A stretch of DNA of 64,000 bases from Marinobacter bryozoorum (GTDB lineage: Bacteria; Pseudomonadota; Gammaproteobacteria; Pseudomonadales; Oleiphilaceae), in NCBI RefSeq assembly GCF_023156245.1, contig NZ_JAKZAH010000018.1, positions 1 through 64,000 on the forward strand, read 5' to 3'. How positions within the stretch are numbered: position 1 is the first letter of the stretch; every line of letters begins with the position of its first letter. Of this stretch, positions 38,141 through 46,842 are shown piece after piece. The translations under genes were made by a program, and so were the position numbers. The notes beneath the pieces were generated by a model. It was not told the DNA's origin. It did no database searches and was given only the letters and a program-made list of their open reading frames with translations.

Positions 38141-38826
38141 CAGACTCTCCCCAGCCCTGCCGTCAGCATGGCCTGTGCCATTGCAAAATCATCTTCCCAG
38201 TCGATATCCACCCCCTGGACCTTGTCCAGCACATACATATAGGGCCGCTCCCCGATCCGGTCCCGACAGCGCTGGTATACGTCTGACGGAGCAAGGAACA
38301 CAGCACTGTTGATTTCGTAGAGCGGATCGAGGGTCTGGGTACGGGGCCACTTCTCCACATTGCGGTCATAGTTGACCGGACCGGAGGCGTTCCAGATGAA
38401 TCCGCGAATCTCGGACACGGTCATCAGCGAATCATAACCCTGCGACCTTTTGTCCAGCCAGGTTTCAATGATGGCGTCGTAGTCCTCAGCGGTCAGAAAC
38501 GGCGAGGTGACGTGGGTCCACAGAATGTCGCCATCGGGCACCTGTTCACCGGCGTATTCGATCAGCTCATCTGTGCTGGTGCTGCTCGACGCCAGGGAGT
38601 CCTCACGCGGCCTGACCTCCAGCCGCTCGCTCTTGAGGGTGCGGGCATAGGCCATGATGTCCGGATCATTGGTCGACAACACCACATGATCGATCCTGCG
38701 GCAGCCCAGCAGTTGTTTCAGCTTGATTTCCAGCAGGCCGGACTGATAGCCAGCAAACGGCCGAATGTTCTTTTTGGGCACGCGCTCGCTGCCTTTGCGG
38801 CAAGGTAAAAAGCAGGTAATCGTCAA
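38140..38826 (-). CDS. Acylneuraminate/ulosonate cytidylyltransferase
   Basis: A 228-aa CMP-sugar synthetase of the NeuA/KdsB group, which couples CTP to the anomeric hydroxyl of 2-keto-3-deoxy sugar acids. The signature is LPCRKGSERVPKKNIRPFAG at the N-terminus, followed by VVLSTNDPDIMAYA, REDSLASSSTSTDELI, LWTHVTSPFL and VQGVDIDWEDDFAMA at the C-terminus. These favour NeuA-like over KdsB. It overlaps the O-antigen ligase gene by 4 bp and the aldolase by 1 nt. The sugar is not known, and no neuB or neuC is present. Confidence 0.87.
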   Translation of the reverse strand: MTITCFLPCRKGSERVPKKNIRPFAGYQSGLLEIKLKQLLGCRRIDHVVLSTNDPDIMAYARTLKSERLEVRPREDSLASSSTSTDELIEYAGEQVPDGDILWTHVTSPFLTAEDYDAIIETWLDKRSQGYDSLMTVSEIRGFIWNASGPVNYDRNVEKWPRTQTLDPLYEINSAVFLAPSDVYQRCRDRIGERPYMYVLDKVQGVDIDWEDDFAMAQAMLTAGLGRV

Positions 38827-40178
38827 AACACGCCTCGCTGTCCGTCCTGTAAACCTGAACCGGTGTCTGCCTTTGACCCGGGTTGCGATACAGAGGCTTC
38901 AGAGCCTCTGGCCTCCTCGTACTTCAGGGCCGACCAAATGAAAACAACCCCGAACACAAACATTATGACGCCAATATTTCGTTCCAGCATACTCTGTGTC
39001 AGATTGACGACGACATGCAGGGACACAAACAGGACACCCGCCGACCCGGCAGCACTGACCCTGGCATCCCCTGACCTGGCCTTGAGGAAAAACAGGGTCA
39101 GGGGCACTCCCAGCAGTAACAGATACGACACCAGCCCAGGCAGGCCATACCTGGCAAGGTTATCAATGTACTGATTGTGCAAATGGCGATAACCCGCCAC
39201 GTCCGGATGGATCTCACCGGCCACCACCAACTCATCGATGACCTGGCCGAGACCATCCGGCCCGGCACCAGACAAGGGCTCCCGACTGAAAGCCGTTAAG
39301 CCCGCCCGGTACATATCCAGCCTGAGGCCTATGGAAGTATCGTTCTGCCCCCGCTCGAAATACCCCACCAACTCCTGGGCCGCCTGGTCGAACCGGTACC
39401 GGACAGTGTCCACCTGGAACAAGGCCCCCAGCAACACCGCCGCAGTGACGACAGCCAGGGCGGTGCCCCCGTTACGACCACACCCGGACCAACGGCCCCG
39501 CCAGGCCAGCAAACCGAGTATCAGCATAAATGGCAGCGCCACCCATCCGCTCCGCGTCCAGGACATCAGCGATGCCACCAGTCCGCCAACCATACCGGCC
39601 AGCAACCAGGTCATCCATATCGCCCTGTGACGCTCAAACCGAGCCCAGCCAAGGGCCGCCGCACTGATGGCGGCAAGGGCCAGTGCGCCATTTCCGAAAT
39701 GGATTGGGTTATCAAAGCCCTGGGCCCGATCCATGCCGACTGCGCTAACCTGGTATAAGGCCACTCCCGCTGCAACAACGCCCCCCAGTGCTGCCGAGCC
39801 ATATAGGAGCCTGGGGCTGACCGGAAACTGCAGCAGAAGCAACAGCACCAAACCGGCCGCCAGGTAGCGAAGTGGAAGGTCAAACTCCGACGAATCCGCC
39901 TGGTGTATGAACAGTACCGCCGCCAGACACAGGGTGTAGAACAGCAGTGATGCCAGTAGCCAGCCACTGGCGTTATCCGGCCGGGTCCATAAAGCCCCGG
40001 GCCGGAACAGGAGCACGGTAAGGGAGGTGATAAGTAACAGCGCCGGGCCCACCCTGTAGCCCAGGGGAGAAACCACGTAGAGCGTAAAGAAGGCTCCGGC
40101 AGACAGCATGACCAGACATGCGACAACCTGTTGCAGGGGATGTGACGCACTCCCGCAGACATCTCTGAACAAGGTCAC
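38823..40178 (-). CDS. O-antigen ligase/polymerase family membrane protein
   Basis: A 451-aa polytopic inner-membrane protein with about 11-12 hydrophobic helices. The Wzy_C/WaaL periplasmic loop is between the later helices, marked by SGAGPDGLGQVIDELV and the conserved HLHNQYIDNLARYGLPGL. Such proteins join undecaprenyl-linked glycans to lipid A core or polymerise repeats. The soluble tail is hydrophilic. It overlaps kdkA and the cytidylyltransferase gene by 4 bp each, so its acceptor is likely the core made by this locus. Confidence 0.87.
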   Translation of the reverse strand: MTLFRDVCGSASHPLQQVVACLVMLSAGAFFTLYVVSPLGYRVGPALLLITSLTVLLFRPGALWTRPDNASGWLLASLLFYTLCLAAVLFIHQADSSEFDLPLRYLAAGLVLLLLLQFPVSPRLLYGSAALGGVVAAGVALYQVSAVGMDRAQGFDNPIHFGNGALALAAISAAALGWARFERHRAIWMTWLLAGMVGGLVASLMSWTRSGWVALPFMLILGLLAWRGRWSGCGRNGGTALAVVTAAVLLGALFQVDTVRYRFDQAAQELVGYFERGQNDTSIGLRLDMYRAGLTAFSREPLSGAGPDGLGQVIDELVVAGEIHPDVAGYRHLHNQYIDNLARYGLPGLVSYLLLLGVPLTLFFLKARSGDARVSAAGSAGVLFVSLHVVVNLTQSMLERNIGVIMFVFGVVFIWSALKYEEARGSEASVSQPGSKADTGSGLQDGQRGVF

Positions 40179-40846
40179 GACCTGGCGTATCCCTGTTCAA
40201 GGCTCTTCCAGAGTCGCTCCCGGTCACTATCGGCGAGGTCTGAAAACCGTTTGTCCACGGATCGCTTCAGGCGACTCAGGTTACCACTACGCCACCTGGC
40301 CGTCGTGTCGGGGGGAAGCATCCGGCACCGATCAAAGTCAATCAGATAAACAGCGGCGCTGGTAACAAGGATGTTGTCGCAATTGAGATCAACGTGGTCG
40401 AGGCCCGCCTCGTGGAACTGTCGGATCATTGCGCCTATGGAGCGCCAGAGCTCTCCTTCCAGGCGCCGGCTGGCGTCCGGCCAGGGAGCCGCGGCAGGGA
40501 TGCGTCGTATAATGATAGCTGCCCGGTAAAACAACCCGTGCAGTACCGCCCTGGCAGCGACGGGCTCAGGTACTGGCAGGCCCCGGCCGTACAGTTGCTC
40601 CAGCAAGCCAAACTCACGCACCGCCCGTGTCCGGCCCCAACCGGTATACAGGTAACTGCGTTCTGAAAGCCTTGCGGCCAGGCCGCCTCGACGATAGTGC
40701 CGCAACACCATGTCGCCCTGGTCGGTATCCAGGAACCAGGCACTGCCCCTCCCACCGGCCGCAACGGGCTGTGCCCGGAAACCCCACCATTCGGGATTGA
40801 ACCAGTCTTCGGTAACGCCCTTGTAGACAGGATTTGTAAGCAGCAT
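40175..40846 (-). CDS. kdkA: 3-deoxy-D-manno-octulosonic acid kinase
   Basis: A 223-aa kinase that phosphorylates Kdo of the LPS inner core at O-4. The N-terminal DWFNPEWWGFRAQPVAAGGR, the VLRHYRRGGL strand, the YLYTGWGRTRAVREF segment, the catalytic loop HVDLNCDNILV and IDFDRCR are characteristic of KdkA. The ATG at 40846 (MLLTNPVYKG) fits family length; a start at 40891 is possible. First gene of the minus-strand operon, divergent from the heptosyltransferase. Confidence 0.9.
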   Translation of the reverse strand: MLLTNPVYKGVTEDWFNPEWWGFRAQPVAAGGRGSAWFLDTDQGDMVLRHYRRGGLAARLSERSYLYTGWGRTRAVREFGLLEQLYGRGLPVPEPVAARAVLHGLFYRAAIIIRRIPAAAPWPDASRRLEGELWRSIGAMIRQFHEAGLDHVDLNCDNILVTSAAVYLIDFDRCRMLPPDTTARWRSGNLSRLKRSVDKRFSDLADSDRERLWKSLEQGYARS

Positions 40847-41019
40847 CGGATAACCTTGCGACCGGGATTCCGGCGATCTGCGCAGACGCACCCCCCCGGA
40901 TTAGGCTAGAATGGCCGCAGTTTAACAGGGCCCGGGGGACCAGCTCCACTGGCATCATCGCCGGACCACATTACCACCGCTAAAGACTGTTACAGCCAAC
41001 ACGTATTACAGGTAAACCC

Positions 41020-42054
41020 TTGCCCCAGTCCATCTGCATACTGCGCATGTCCGCCATCGGCGACGTCACCCATGTCATTCCGGTTGTACTGAGCCTGCAG
41101 CAACAGCTGCCCGGCGTTAAGATCACCTGGATTATCGGTAAGATCGAGGCAAAACTCGTCGGCGACCTGCCTGGCGTGGAATTCATCGTCTTTGACAAGA
41201 AGGCGGGGCGCCAGGGTTACCGGGAGTTGCGGCAGAAGCTCAAGAACCGGAAGTTCGATGCCTTGCTGCACATGCAGGTGGCCTTCCGGGCCAACCTGGC
41301 CGCCGCCCTGATTCCCGCAAGGATCAAGATCGGCTACGACCGGGACCGAAGCAAAGACCTGCACGGACTGTTCGTAAACCGCCGCATTGCCCCGGCCCCG
41401 CAACAGCATGTGCGGGACTGCCTGGCCAGCTTCCTGGAACCCCTGGGCCTTGAGGCTGCGCCGCCCCGCTGGCAAATTCCGCTCAGTGAGTCAGACCACG
41501 AGTTCGCCCGCACCCACCTTGCGAGTGACCGCCGCAACCTGGTGATCAGCCCCTGCGCCAGCCACACCCTGCGCAACTGGCCCGCTGAACGATACGCCCG
41601 GCTGGCGGACCATGCGATCCAGCAACATGGCATGAAAGTCATCCTGGTGGGCAGCCCGGCACCCTTCGAAGCGGAGTACTGCCACGCTATCGAAGCCAGC
41701 ATGAAAGAGACGGCTCACAATATCTGTGGCCAAGACACCCTCAAACAGCTCACCGCCCTGCTCGAACACGCGGACCTTCTGGTAGCCCCGGACACAGGCC
41801 CGGCCCACATCGCCAGCGCAGTCGGCACCGACGTCCTGGGCCTGTATGCAGCCAGCAACCCGAACCGCTCAGGGCCCTACAATTCCCTGGAATGGTGCGT
41901 AGACCGGTACCCGGAAGCATTGAAAAAGTTCACGGGCAAAACCGTGGACGAAACCCGCTGGGGGGCCAAGGCGGAGTATGAGGGGACAATGGAGCTGGTG
42001 ACGGTGGAAGACGCGACGGCAATGCTGGACCGCTGGGTGGCTGAACGGGGTTGA
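41020..42054 (+). CDS. Glycosyltransferase family 9 (LPS heptosyltransferase I-like)
   Basis: A 344-aa GT9 enzyme that adds L-glycero-D-manno-heptose to the Kdo inner core, or a related core step. Visible are ICILRMSAIGDVTHVIPV at the N-terminus, LHMQVAFRANLAAALIPA, RIKIGYDRDRSKDLHGLF, SPCASHTLRNWPAERYA and VAPDTGPAHIASAVGT. The last is the donor-binding D-T-G-P-x-H motif. The start is TTG at 41020; the conserved N-terminus begins right there. It is divergent from kdkA across a 173-bp gap. Confidence 0.9.
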   Translation: MPQSICILRMSAIGDVTHVIPVVLSLQQQLPGVKITWIIGKIEAKLVGDLPGVEFIVFDKKAGRQGYRELRQKLKNRKFDALLHMQVAFRANLAAALIPARIKIGYDRDRSKDLHGLFVNRRIAPAPQQHVRDCLASFLEPLGLEAAPPRWQIPLSESDHEFARTHLASDRRNLVISPCASHTLRNWPAERYARLADHAIQQHGMKVILVGSPAPFEAEYCHAIEASMKETAHNICGQDTLKQLTALLEHADLLVAPDTGPAHIASAVGTDVLGLYAASNPNRSGPYNSLEWCVDRYPEALKKFTGKTVDETRWGAKAEYEGTMELVTVEDATAMLDRWVAERG

Positions 42055-42060
42055 TTGTTT

Positions 42061-42240
42061 GGCCACGAAATCCACGAAAACCACGAAAAGAAAATTTGAA
42101 TTTGCCACGGAATCCACGGAAGAACACGGAAAAATAAAACAAAGAAAACCGGTTTTTGTACCGTCTTTTATTTCCGTGTTCTTCCGTGGATTCCGTGGCT
42201 GAAAATCTTTTATCTCGTAGTTTTAGTGGATTTCGTGGCC
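42061..42240. repeat. 180-bp near-perfect palindrome
   Basis: Inner arms are perfect over 29 bp (42104-42132 with 42171-42199). Outer arms are perfect over 15 bp (42061-42075 with 42226-42240). The arms are built of short CCACGAAA/CCACGGAA-type units and separated by AT-rich DNA. It sits between convergent genes (heptosyltransferase and DUF6165). A diverged half copy lies at 63953-63990. Confidence 0.9.
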
Positions 42241-42248
42241 AAAAAAAA

Positions 42249-42656
42249 TCAGCTCCGGGCAGTATAGTCCTGGTACGACTTCTCCTCGACAAACCGCGAC
42301 CCCAGCGCCAGGTTGACGTCTTTCTTGATCGCCGCCCGCTTGTCGTTGGTTACATAGACCGCCCGGGCCAGCTCGATAAACTTCGAACCGAAGTCCTGGG
42401 CCGCTTCCTGGTCGCGGATATCGTCTTCGATGACCCACAGTTCTTCGTTAACGGCCTTCAATTGCCTGCGCAGTTCAGCAATATCAGCCGCCTTGTCACC
42501 AACAGCCTCATCCCAGGTCTTGCTGAGCTCTTCCAGCTCAAGCCGCACGTTCTTTACCTTGGCCTCGTCCTTGATGCGCTCGGATTTGATCTCAAGGATG
42601 GTGATCTTGTCCAGCACCTCACCAAAGGAAACGGGAACCCTGATAACGTCTGCCAT
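42249..42656 (-). CDS. DUF6165 family protein
   Basis: A 135-aa helical, charged, cytoplasmic protein. The N-terminal VPVSFGEVLDKITILEIKSE and the NVRLELEEL, WVIEDDIRDQE and AVYVTNDKRAAIK segments are typical of DUF6165. Its function is unknown; members often lie next to LPS heptosyltransferases or glycan genes, as here. The ATG at 42656 gives the family start. Confidence 0.85.
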   Translation of the reverse strand: MADVIRVPVSFGEVLDKITILEIKSERIKDEAKVKNVRLELEELSKTWDEAVGDKAADIAELRRQLKAVNEELWVIEDDIRDQEAAQDFGSKFIELARAVYVTNDKRAAIKKDVNLALGSRFVEEKSYQDYTARS

Positions 42657-42693
42657 GGTCTTGGTCCTTTGAAAAAAAGAATCTCATAAATAA

Positions 42694-42725
42694 CAAAACC
42701 GCCGGGCTGGTAAAGCCAACGGCGG
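42694..42725 (-). terminator. Rho-independent terminator of ilvE
   Basis: On the minus strand a GC-rich stem CCGCCGTTGGCT with AGCCCGGCGG (42725-42699, loop TTTACC) is followed by TTTTG and an AT-rich stretch. It lies 23 bp beyond the ilvE stop. Confidence 0.75.
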
Positions 42726-42747
42726 CTCGGGGTATCATACCTGTGGA

Positions 42748-43674
42748 TCAATCCTTGACCGGCGTCAGCCACTCCTGGTGCTGGGGCAGCTTGCCCTTCA
42801 CAGCATCAAAGTACAGGCCCTGCAGCTTCTCGGTCAGCGGGCCACGCTTGCCTTCGCCGATAATGCGGCCGTCCAGCTCGCGAATCGGCAGCACTTCGGC
42901 TGCGGTGCCGGTGAAGAAGGCTTCATCAGCGATGTAAACCTCGTCGCGGGTGATGCGACGTTCTTTCACCGGAATGCCCTCTTCCTTGCAGAAGTCCAGG
43001 ATGGTCTGGCGGGTAATGCCTTCCAGGCAGGAGGTCAGTTCCGGGGTATGCAGCACGCCATCGCGGTAGATAAAGATGTTCTCACCGGAACCTTCCGCCA
43101 CGTAGCCTTCGTTGTCCAGCAGCAGGGCCTCCTCAGCTCCACCGGAGATCGCCTCGTTCAGGGCCAGCATGGAGTTGATGTAGTTACCGTTGGCCTTCGC
43201 CTTGCACATGGTGATGTTCACGTGGTGGCGGGTGTAGGACGACGTCCGCACCTTGATGCCCAGCTCCTTGGCCTCCGGCGACATGTACGACGGCCAGCTC
43301 CAGGCGGCGACCATGACGTGCACCTGCAGGTTATCGGCGCGCAGGCCCATACCTTCGGAGCCCAGGAAAACCATCGGGCGCAGGTAGGCTTCGTCCAGGT
43401 TGTTCTCACGGACAGCCGCTCGCTGGGCTGCGTTCAGCTCGTCCTTGGTGAACGGCATCTTCATGTTCAGGATATGAGCCGAGCGGAACAGGCGATCGGT
43501 ATGCTCTTTCAGCCGGAAAATAGCCGGGCCCTGGTCCGTATTATAGGCCCGCACGCCCTCGAAACAGCCCAGGCCGTAGTGCAGGGTATGGGTCAGGACG
43601 TGGGTCTTGGCCTCCCGCCAGGGAACCATCTCACCATCCAGCCAGATAAGGCCATCGCGATCAGCCATTGACAT
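42748..43674 (-). CDS. ilvE: Branched-chain amino acid aminotransferase
   Basis: A 308-aa class IV PLP aminotransferase that makes Leu, Ile and Val from their keto acids with glutamate. It has LDGEMVPWREAKTHVLTH, GCFEGVRAY, the PLP lysine (about Lys160) in CKAKANGNYINSML, and the phosphate-binding SCLEGITRQTI. Length equals E. coli IlvE (309). MSMADRDG at 43674 is supported; a start at the second Met is also possible. glnE is upstream on the same strand, 77 bp away. Confidence 0.96.
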   Translation of the reverse strand: MSMADRDGLIWLDGEMVPWREAKTHVLTHTLHYGLGCFEGVRAYNTDQGPAIFRLKEHTDRLFRSAHILNMKMPFTKDELNAAQRAAVRENNLDEAYLRPMVFLGSEGMGLRADNLQVHVMVAAWSWPSYMSPEAKELGIKVRTSSYTRHHVNITMCKAKANGNYINSMLALNEAISGGAEEALLLDNEGYVAEGSGENIFIYRDGVLHTPELTSCLEGITRQTILDFCKEEGIPVKERRITRDEVYIADEAFFTGTAAEVLPIRELDGRIIGEGKRGPLTEKLQGLYFDAVKGKLPQHQEWLTPVKD

Positions 43675-43693
43675 TGTTCTTACTCCTGGAAAA

Positions 43694-43710
43694 CGTTTTT
43701 CGGAAAAACG
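43694..43710. terminator. Short A/T-arm hairpin between glnE and ilvE
   Basis: CGTTTTT (43694-43700)/AAAAACG (43704-43710) with loop CGG. Minus-strand transcripts from glnE would read the stem followed by a short T-run. The AACGTTTTTCGG string also matches the outer-arm end of the repeat at 15622. Confidence 0.35.
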
Positions 43711-43751
43711 GCAGTCTATCAGGAAAAATCGCCGAAAAGAAGTATAGCAAG

Positions 43752-46649
43752 CTAACTACAGATTACTTTCTGCCACATGCCGCGCACATACTCCCGCTCC
43801 TCCGGAAAGGCGTCGCCAGACACCTGGCTGTTCAGGTTCTGCAAGGCCCGACGGTGGATGGTCGACCGCAGGGTAATAAACGTTTCCCGCAGCTTTTCGG
43901 TATCCTCCACCGGCAACACGCCTGCCCGGCCCAGCTCTTCCAGCTGCCGGATATTGTCGGACCACTGAGTCAGCTCCGGATGGTCATGGGACTGGCTCAG
44001 CATCAGGTACTGCACCATGAATTCGATGTCGATCAAGCCCCCCGTATCGTGCTTGATGTGGAACACCTCCCCCTGACGGGATTCCGGTGTGCCCAGGCTC
44101 GCGCGCATTTTCTCGCGCATGTCGACAACGTCCTTACGCAATTGCTCCGGGTCACGCGACTGGCAAAGGATCTCGTGGCGCAGGGCCTCGAACTTGGCCA
44201 GGGTCTGCTCACAGCCGGCTACGCCCCGCGCCCGGGCGAGGGCCTGGTGCTCCCAGGTCCAGGCGTCGTTGCGCTGGTACTTGTCGAACGCCGTTACGGT
44301 GCTGACCAGCAACCCGGAGTTACCGGAGGGACGCAGGCGCATATCCACTTCGTAAAGCTGGCCGGAGGGCGTCTGGGTGCTGAGAATATGGACAATACGC
44401 TGCCCGAGACGGGTATAGAAGACGGCGTTGTCGATGGGCTTGTCGCCATCGGTAGACGCCTCCGGGTCCGCGTCGTGGATAAACACCAGGTCCAGGTCCG
44501 AGGTATAGCCCAGCTCGAGCCCGCCGAGCTTGCCATAACCAATGACGGCGAAGTCCGTATCGCAGGCAGAGCCATCAGCGCGGCGCGGGTAACCGTGACG
44601 GGTAACCAGGTTGGCAAAGGCCACGTCCACCACATGATCCAGCACGGCCTCGGCAATCCAGGTGAGGTAATCACTCACTTTCATCAGCGGCAGGGTACCG
44701 TGCAGTTCGGACGCCGCCACTCGCAGGATGTGGGCCTTCTTGAAGTGCCGCAGGGACTCCATCTGGTCTTCCAGGTCCTCGAAGGGAATCCGCAGCATCT
44801 GCTGGCGCAGATCGTCCTCAAGCTCGGCCCGGGCCGGGGGGCTGTACAGATTCTCGGCGTTCAGCAACTCGTCCAGCAGCAATGGTGTTTCCGCCAGCTG
44901 ACGGGCAATCCACGGGCTTTCGCTACACAGCCAGACCAGTTGCTTGCGGGCGCCGGGGTTTTCCAGCAGCAACACCATGTACGCGGTGCGCCGGAGTATG
45001 GCCTCTACCAGCTGCAACACCCGTTCAAGGGTTTCTGACGGTTTCTCCACATGGCTCAGGGCCTCCAGCAACACTGGCATAAACTGATTCAGCCGCTGCC
45101 GGCCCTGGCTCTGCATAACCTGGACCGTGCGACTCTCCCGCAGGTCCTTCAGGGATCCCAGGCTCGCCTTCGGGTCTTCGAAGCCCTGCCCGCCAAGCCA
45201 CTCGGCAGCCTCTTCTTCCTCTATCTCCGCCAGCCACAGCTCCTGCCAGCCCTCATCCAGGTCCGTGGCACTGTCCTCCTCATCCTCCAGGGCTATGATG
45301 TCGGCAAAGTGCCTGGCCACCCTGTCCCGGTGTTCGTTCAGGGCTTCCAGGCAGGCCTGCCAGCTCTCAAAGCCCAGAATCAGCGCCACCCTGGCCCGGC
45401 TCAGATCGTCTTCCGGCAACAGCTGGGTCTGCTTGTCTTCCATACCCTGCAGCGCGTGCTCCAGGTTACGCAGGAAGATATAGGCATCGCGCAGCTCCCT
45501 GACGACAGGTGAAGGCAGCAATTCCAGCGCCTCCAGCTCAGCGAGTATGGTTAACAGTTCCCGCTGCTGCAGTTCCCGGTCGCGCCCCCCGCGGATCAAC
45601 TGAAAGGCCTGCACCACAAACTCAATCTCACGGATACCGCCACTGCCCAGTTTGATATTGTTCTCCAGCCCCTTGCGCCGCACCTCGCGGTTGATCATGG
45701 CCTTCATGGAACGCAGCGACTCGAAGGCGCTGAAGTCGATGTACTTGCGATAGACAAAGGGGCGCAGGCTTTCCATCAATACCTTGCCTGCCTTCTGGTC
45801 GCCCGCGACGACCCGGGCCTTGACCATGGCGTAGCGCTCCCACTCACGCCCCTGGTCCTGGTAGTAGGTTTCCAGCGCGGCAAAGCTCAGGGCGAGGGCA
45901 CCACTCTGGCCATAGGGCCGCAGGCGCATATCCACCCGGAAAACGAACCCGTCCGCGGTGATCTGGTCCAGTGCCTGGATCACCTTCTGCCCAAGGCGGA
46001 TAAAGAACTGCTGGTTATCCAGGCACCGGCGCCCGCCCCGGGTTTCCCCCTTGCGGGGGAAGGCAAAGATCAGGTCGATGTCCGAGGAGATATTCAGCTC
46101 ATGGCCGCCCAGCTTGCCCATACCCAGCACCACCATGCGCTGGGGCGCTTCTTCGCCGGTGGCCGGGTCGATACCGTATGGCGTGCCATATTGTTCGCAC
46201 GCCTGGGGGTACAGCCAGTCCAGGGCGGCCTGGATACAGGTGTCCGCGAAGTCACTGGCGGCGGCGACGGTCTCGTGATAATCCGCCAGGCCGGTCACAT
46301 CCCGCCAGATCATACGGAACTGGCTTTCCCGACGGAATCGACGCAAAGCCCGGTGCAGGGAGGCCTCGTCGGAAACCTCCTCCAGGTACTGCAACCAGCG
46401 CCCGCGCAGACTCTCCCCGGTGGTGGGCTCAGTCAGGGCGCGGGCAGCCACTGCCTGCTCCACCAGTTCGCTGTGACGCTGCAAGGTCTCCCTGAGGAAC
46501 AGGCTGCGGGCAACGGCGCCGGCAACGTCCGCTTCTCCCACGCCCGAGTCCCCGAGCCAGGCCGGGAACCCATCCGGAAATACATGCTCCCAGGCAGCGG
46601 CAACTTCCGCCGCCAATGGTTCCGGCAGACTGCTCCACGGCTCTGACAT
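43752..46649 (-). CDS. glnE: Glutamine synthetase adenylyltransferase/adenylyl-removing enzyme
   Basis: A 965-aa bifunctional nucleotidyltransferase (E. coli GlnE has 946) that adenylylates and de-adenylylates glutamine synthetase in response to PII and glutamine. The N-terminal adenylyl-removing half has ISSDIDLIFAFP. The C-terminal transferase half has GYTSDLDLVFIHD. Both keep the GS-x-D-x-D type metal motif. MVVLGMGKLGG and FAVIGYGKLGG mark the two repeats. It is divergent from the potassium-channel gene. Confidence 0.96.
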   Translation of the reverse strand: MSEPWSSLPEPLAAEVAAAWEHVFPDGFPAWLGDSGVGEADVAGAVARSLFLRETLQRHSELVEQAVAARALTEPTTGESLRGRWLQYLEEVSDEASLHRALRRFRRESQFRMIWRDVTGLADYHETVAAASDFADTCIQAALDWLYPQACEQYGTPYGIDPATGEEAPQRMVVLGMGKLGGHELNISSDIDLIFAFPRKGETRGGRRCLDNQQFFIRLGQKVIQALDQITADGFVFRVDMRLRPYGQSGALALSFAALETYYQDQGREWERYAMVKARVVAGDQKAGKVLMESLRPFVYRKYIDFSAFESLRSMKAMINREVRRKGLENNIKLGSGGIREIEFVVQAFQLIRGGRDRELQQRELLTILAELEALELLPSPVVRELRDAYIFLRNLEHALQGMEDKQTQLLPEDDLSRARVALILGFESWQACLEALNEHRDRVARHFADIIALEDEEDSATDLDEGWQELWLAEIEEEEAAEWLGGQGFEDPKASLGSLKDLRESRTVQVMQSQGRQRLNQFMPVLLEALSHVEKPSETLERVLQLVEAILRRTAYMVLLLENPGARKQLVWLCSESPWIARQLAETPLLLDELLNAENLYSPPARAELEDDLRQQMLRIPFEDLEDQMESLRHFKKAHILRVAASELHGTLPLMKVSDYLTWIAEAVLDHVVDVAFANLVTRHGYPRRADGSACDTDFAVIGYGKLGGLELGYTSDLDLVFIHDADPEASTDGDKPIDNAVFYTRLGQRIVHILSTQTPSGQLYEVDMRLRPSGNSGLLVSTVTAFDKYQRNDAWTWEHQALARARGVAGCEQTLAKFEALRHEILCQSRDPEQLRKDVVDMREKMRASLGTPESRQGEVFHIKHDTGGLIDIEFMVQYLMLSQSHDHPELTQWSDNIRQLEELGRAGVLPVEDTEKLRETFITLRSTIHRRALQNLNSQVSGDAFPEEREYVRGMWQKVICS

Positions 46650-46710
46650 AACGCAACCCCCTGTATCTCTGTTATATTCCGTCTACTCTATACGTAAGGA
46701 GCCGGCGCAC

Positions 46711-46796
46711 AACCCCTGGCTGTGTTGCAGCTCCTGGCATGGGCTATCCGTATGCAGCCCTGAGCATCCCCGGCGAGCCGCGCCTTGCCAGGGGTT
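46711..46796. repeat. Inverted repeat in the glnE/K+-channel divergent gap
   Basis: Perfect 10-bp outer arms AACCCCTGGC (46711-46720) and GCCAGGGGTT (46787-46796) enclose a GC-rich segment with an inner GGGCT/AGCCC stem (46741-46745/46756-46760). It is in the shared promoter region. Confidence 0.65.
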
Positions 46797-46842
46797 CCGT
46801 ATGGCACTCTGAACCGCCGCGAACATCTGTTAAGGGACACTA

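Noticed and set aside
37133..38242. A 369-codon plus-strand frame opposite the aldolase fusion
   Set aside because: The minus-strand aldolase motifs (TLRDG, HTHDN) are clear; this frame shows no family signature.
43668..45038. A 456-codon open frame on the plus strand opposite glnE
   Set aside because: It lies fully antisense to the conserved glnE and ilvE start, has His/Gln/Gly-rich composition typical of reversed GC-rich codons, and matches no family.
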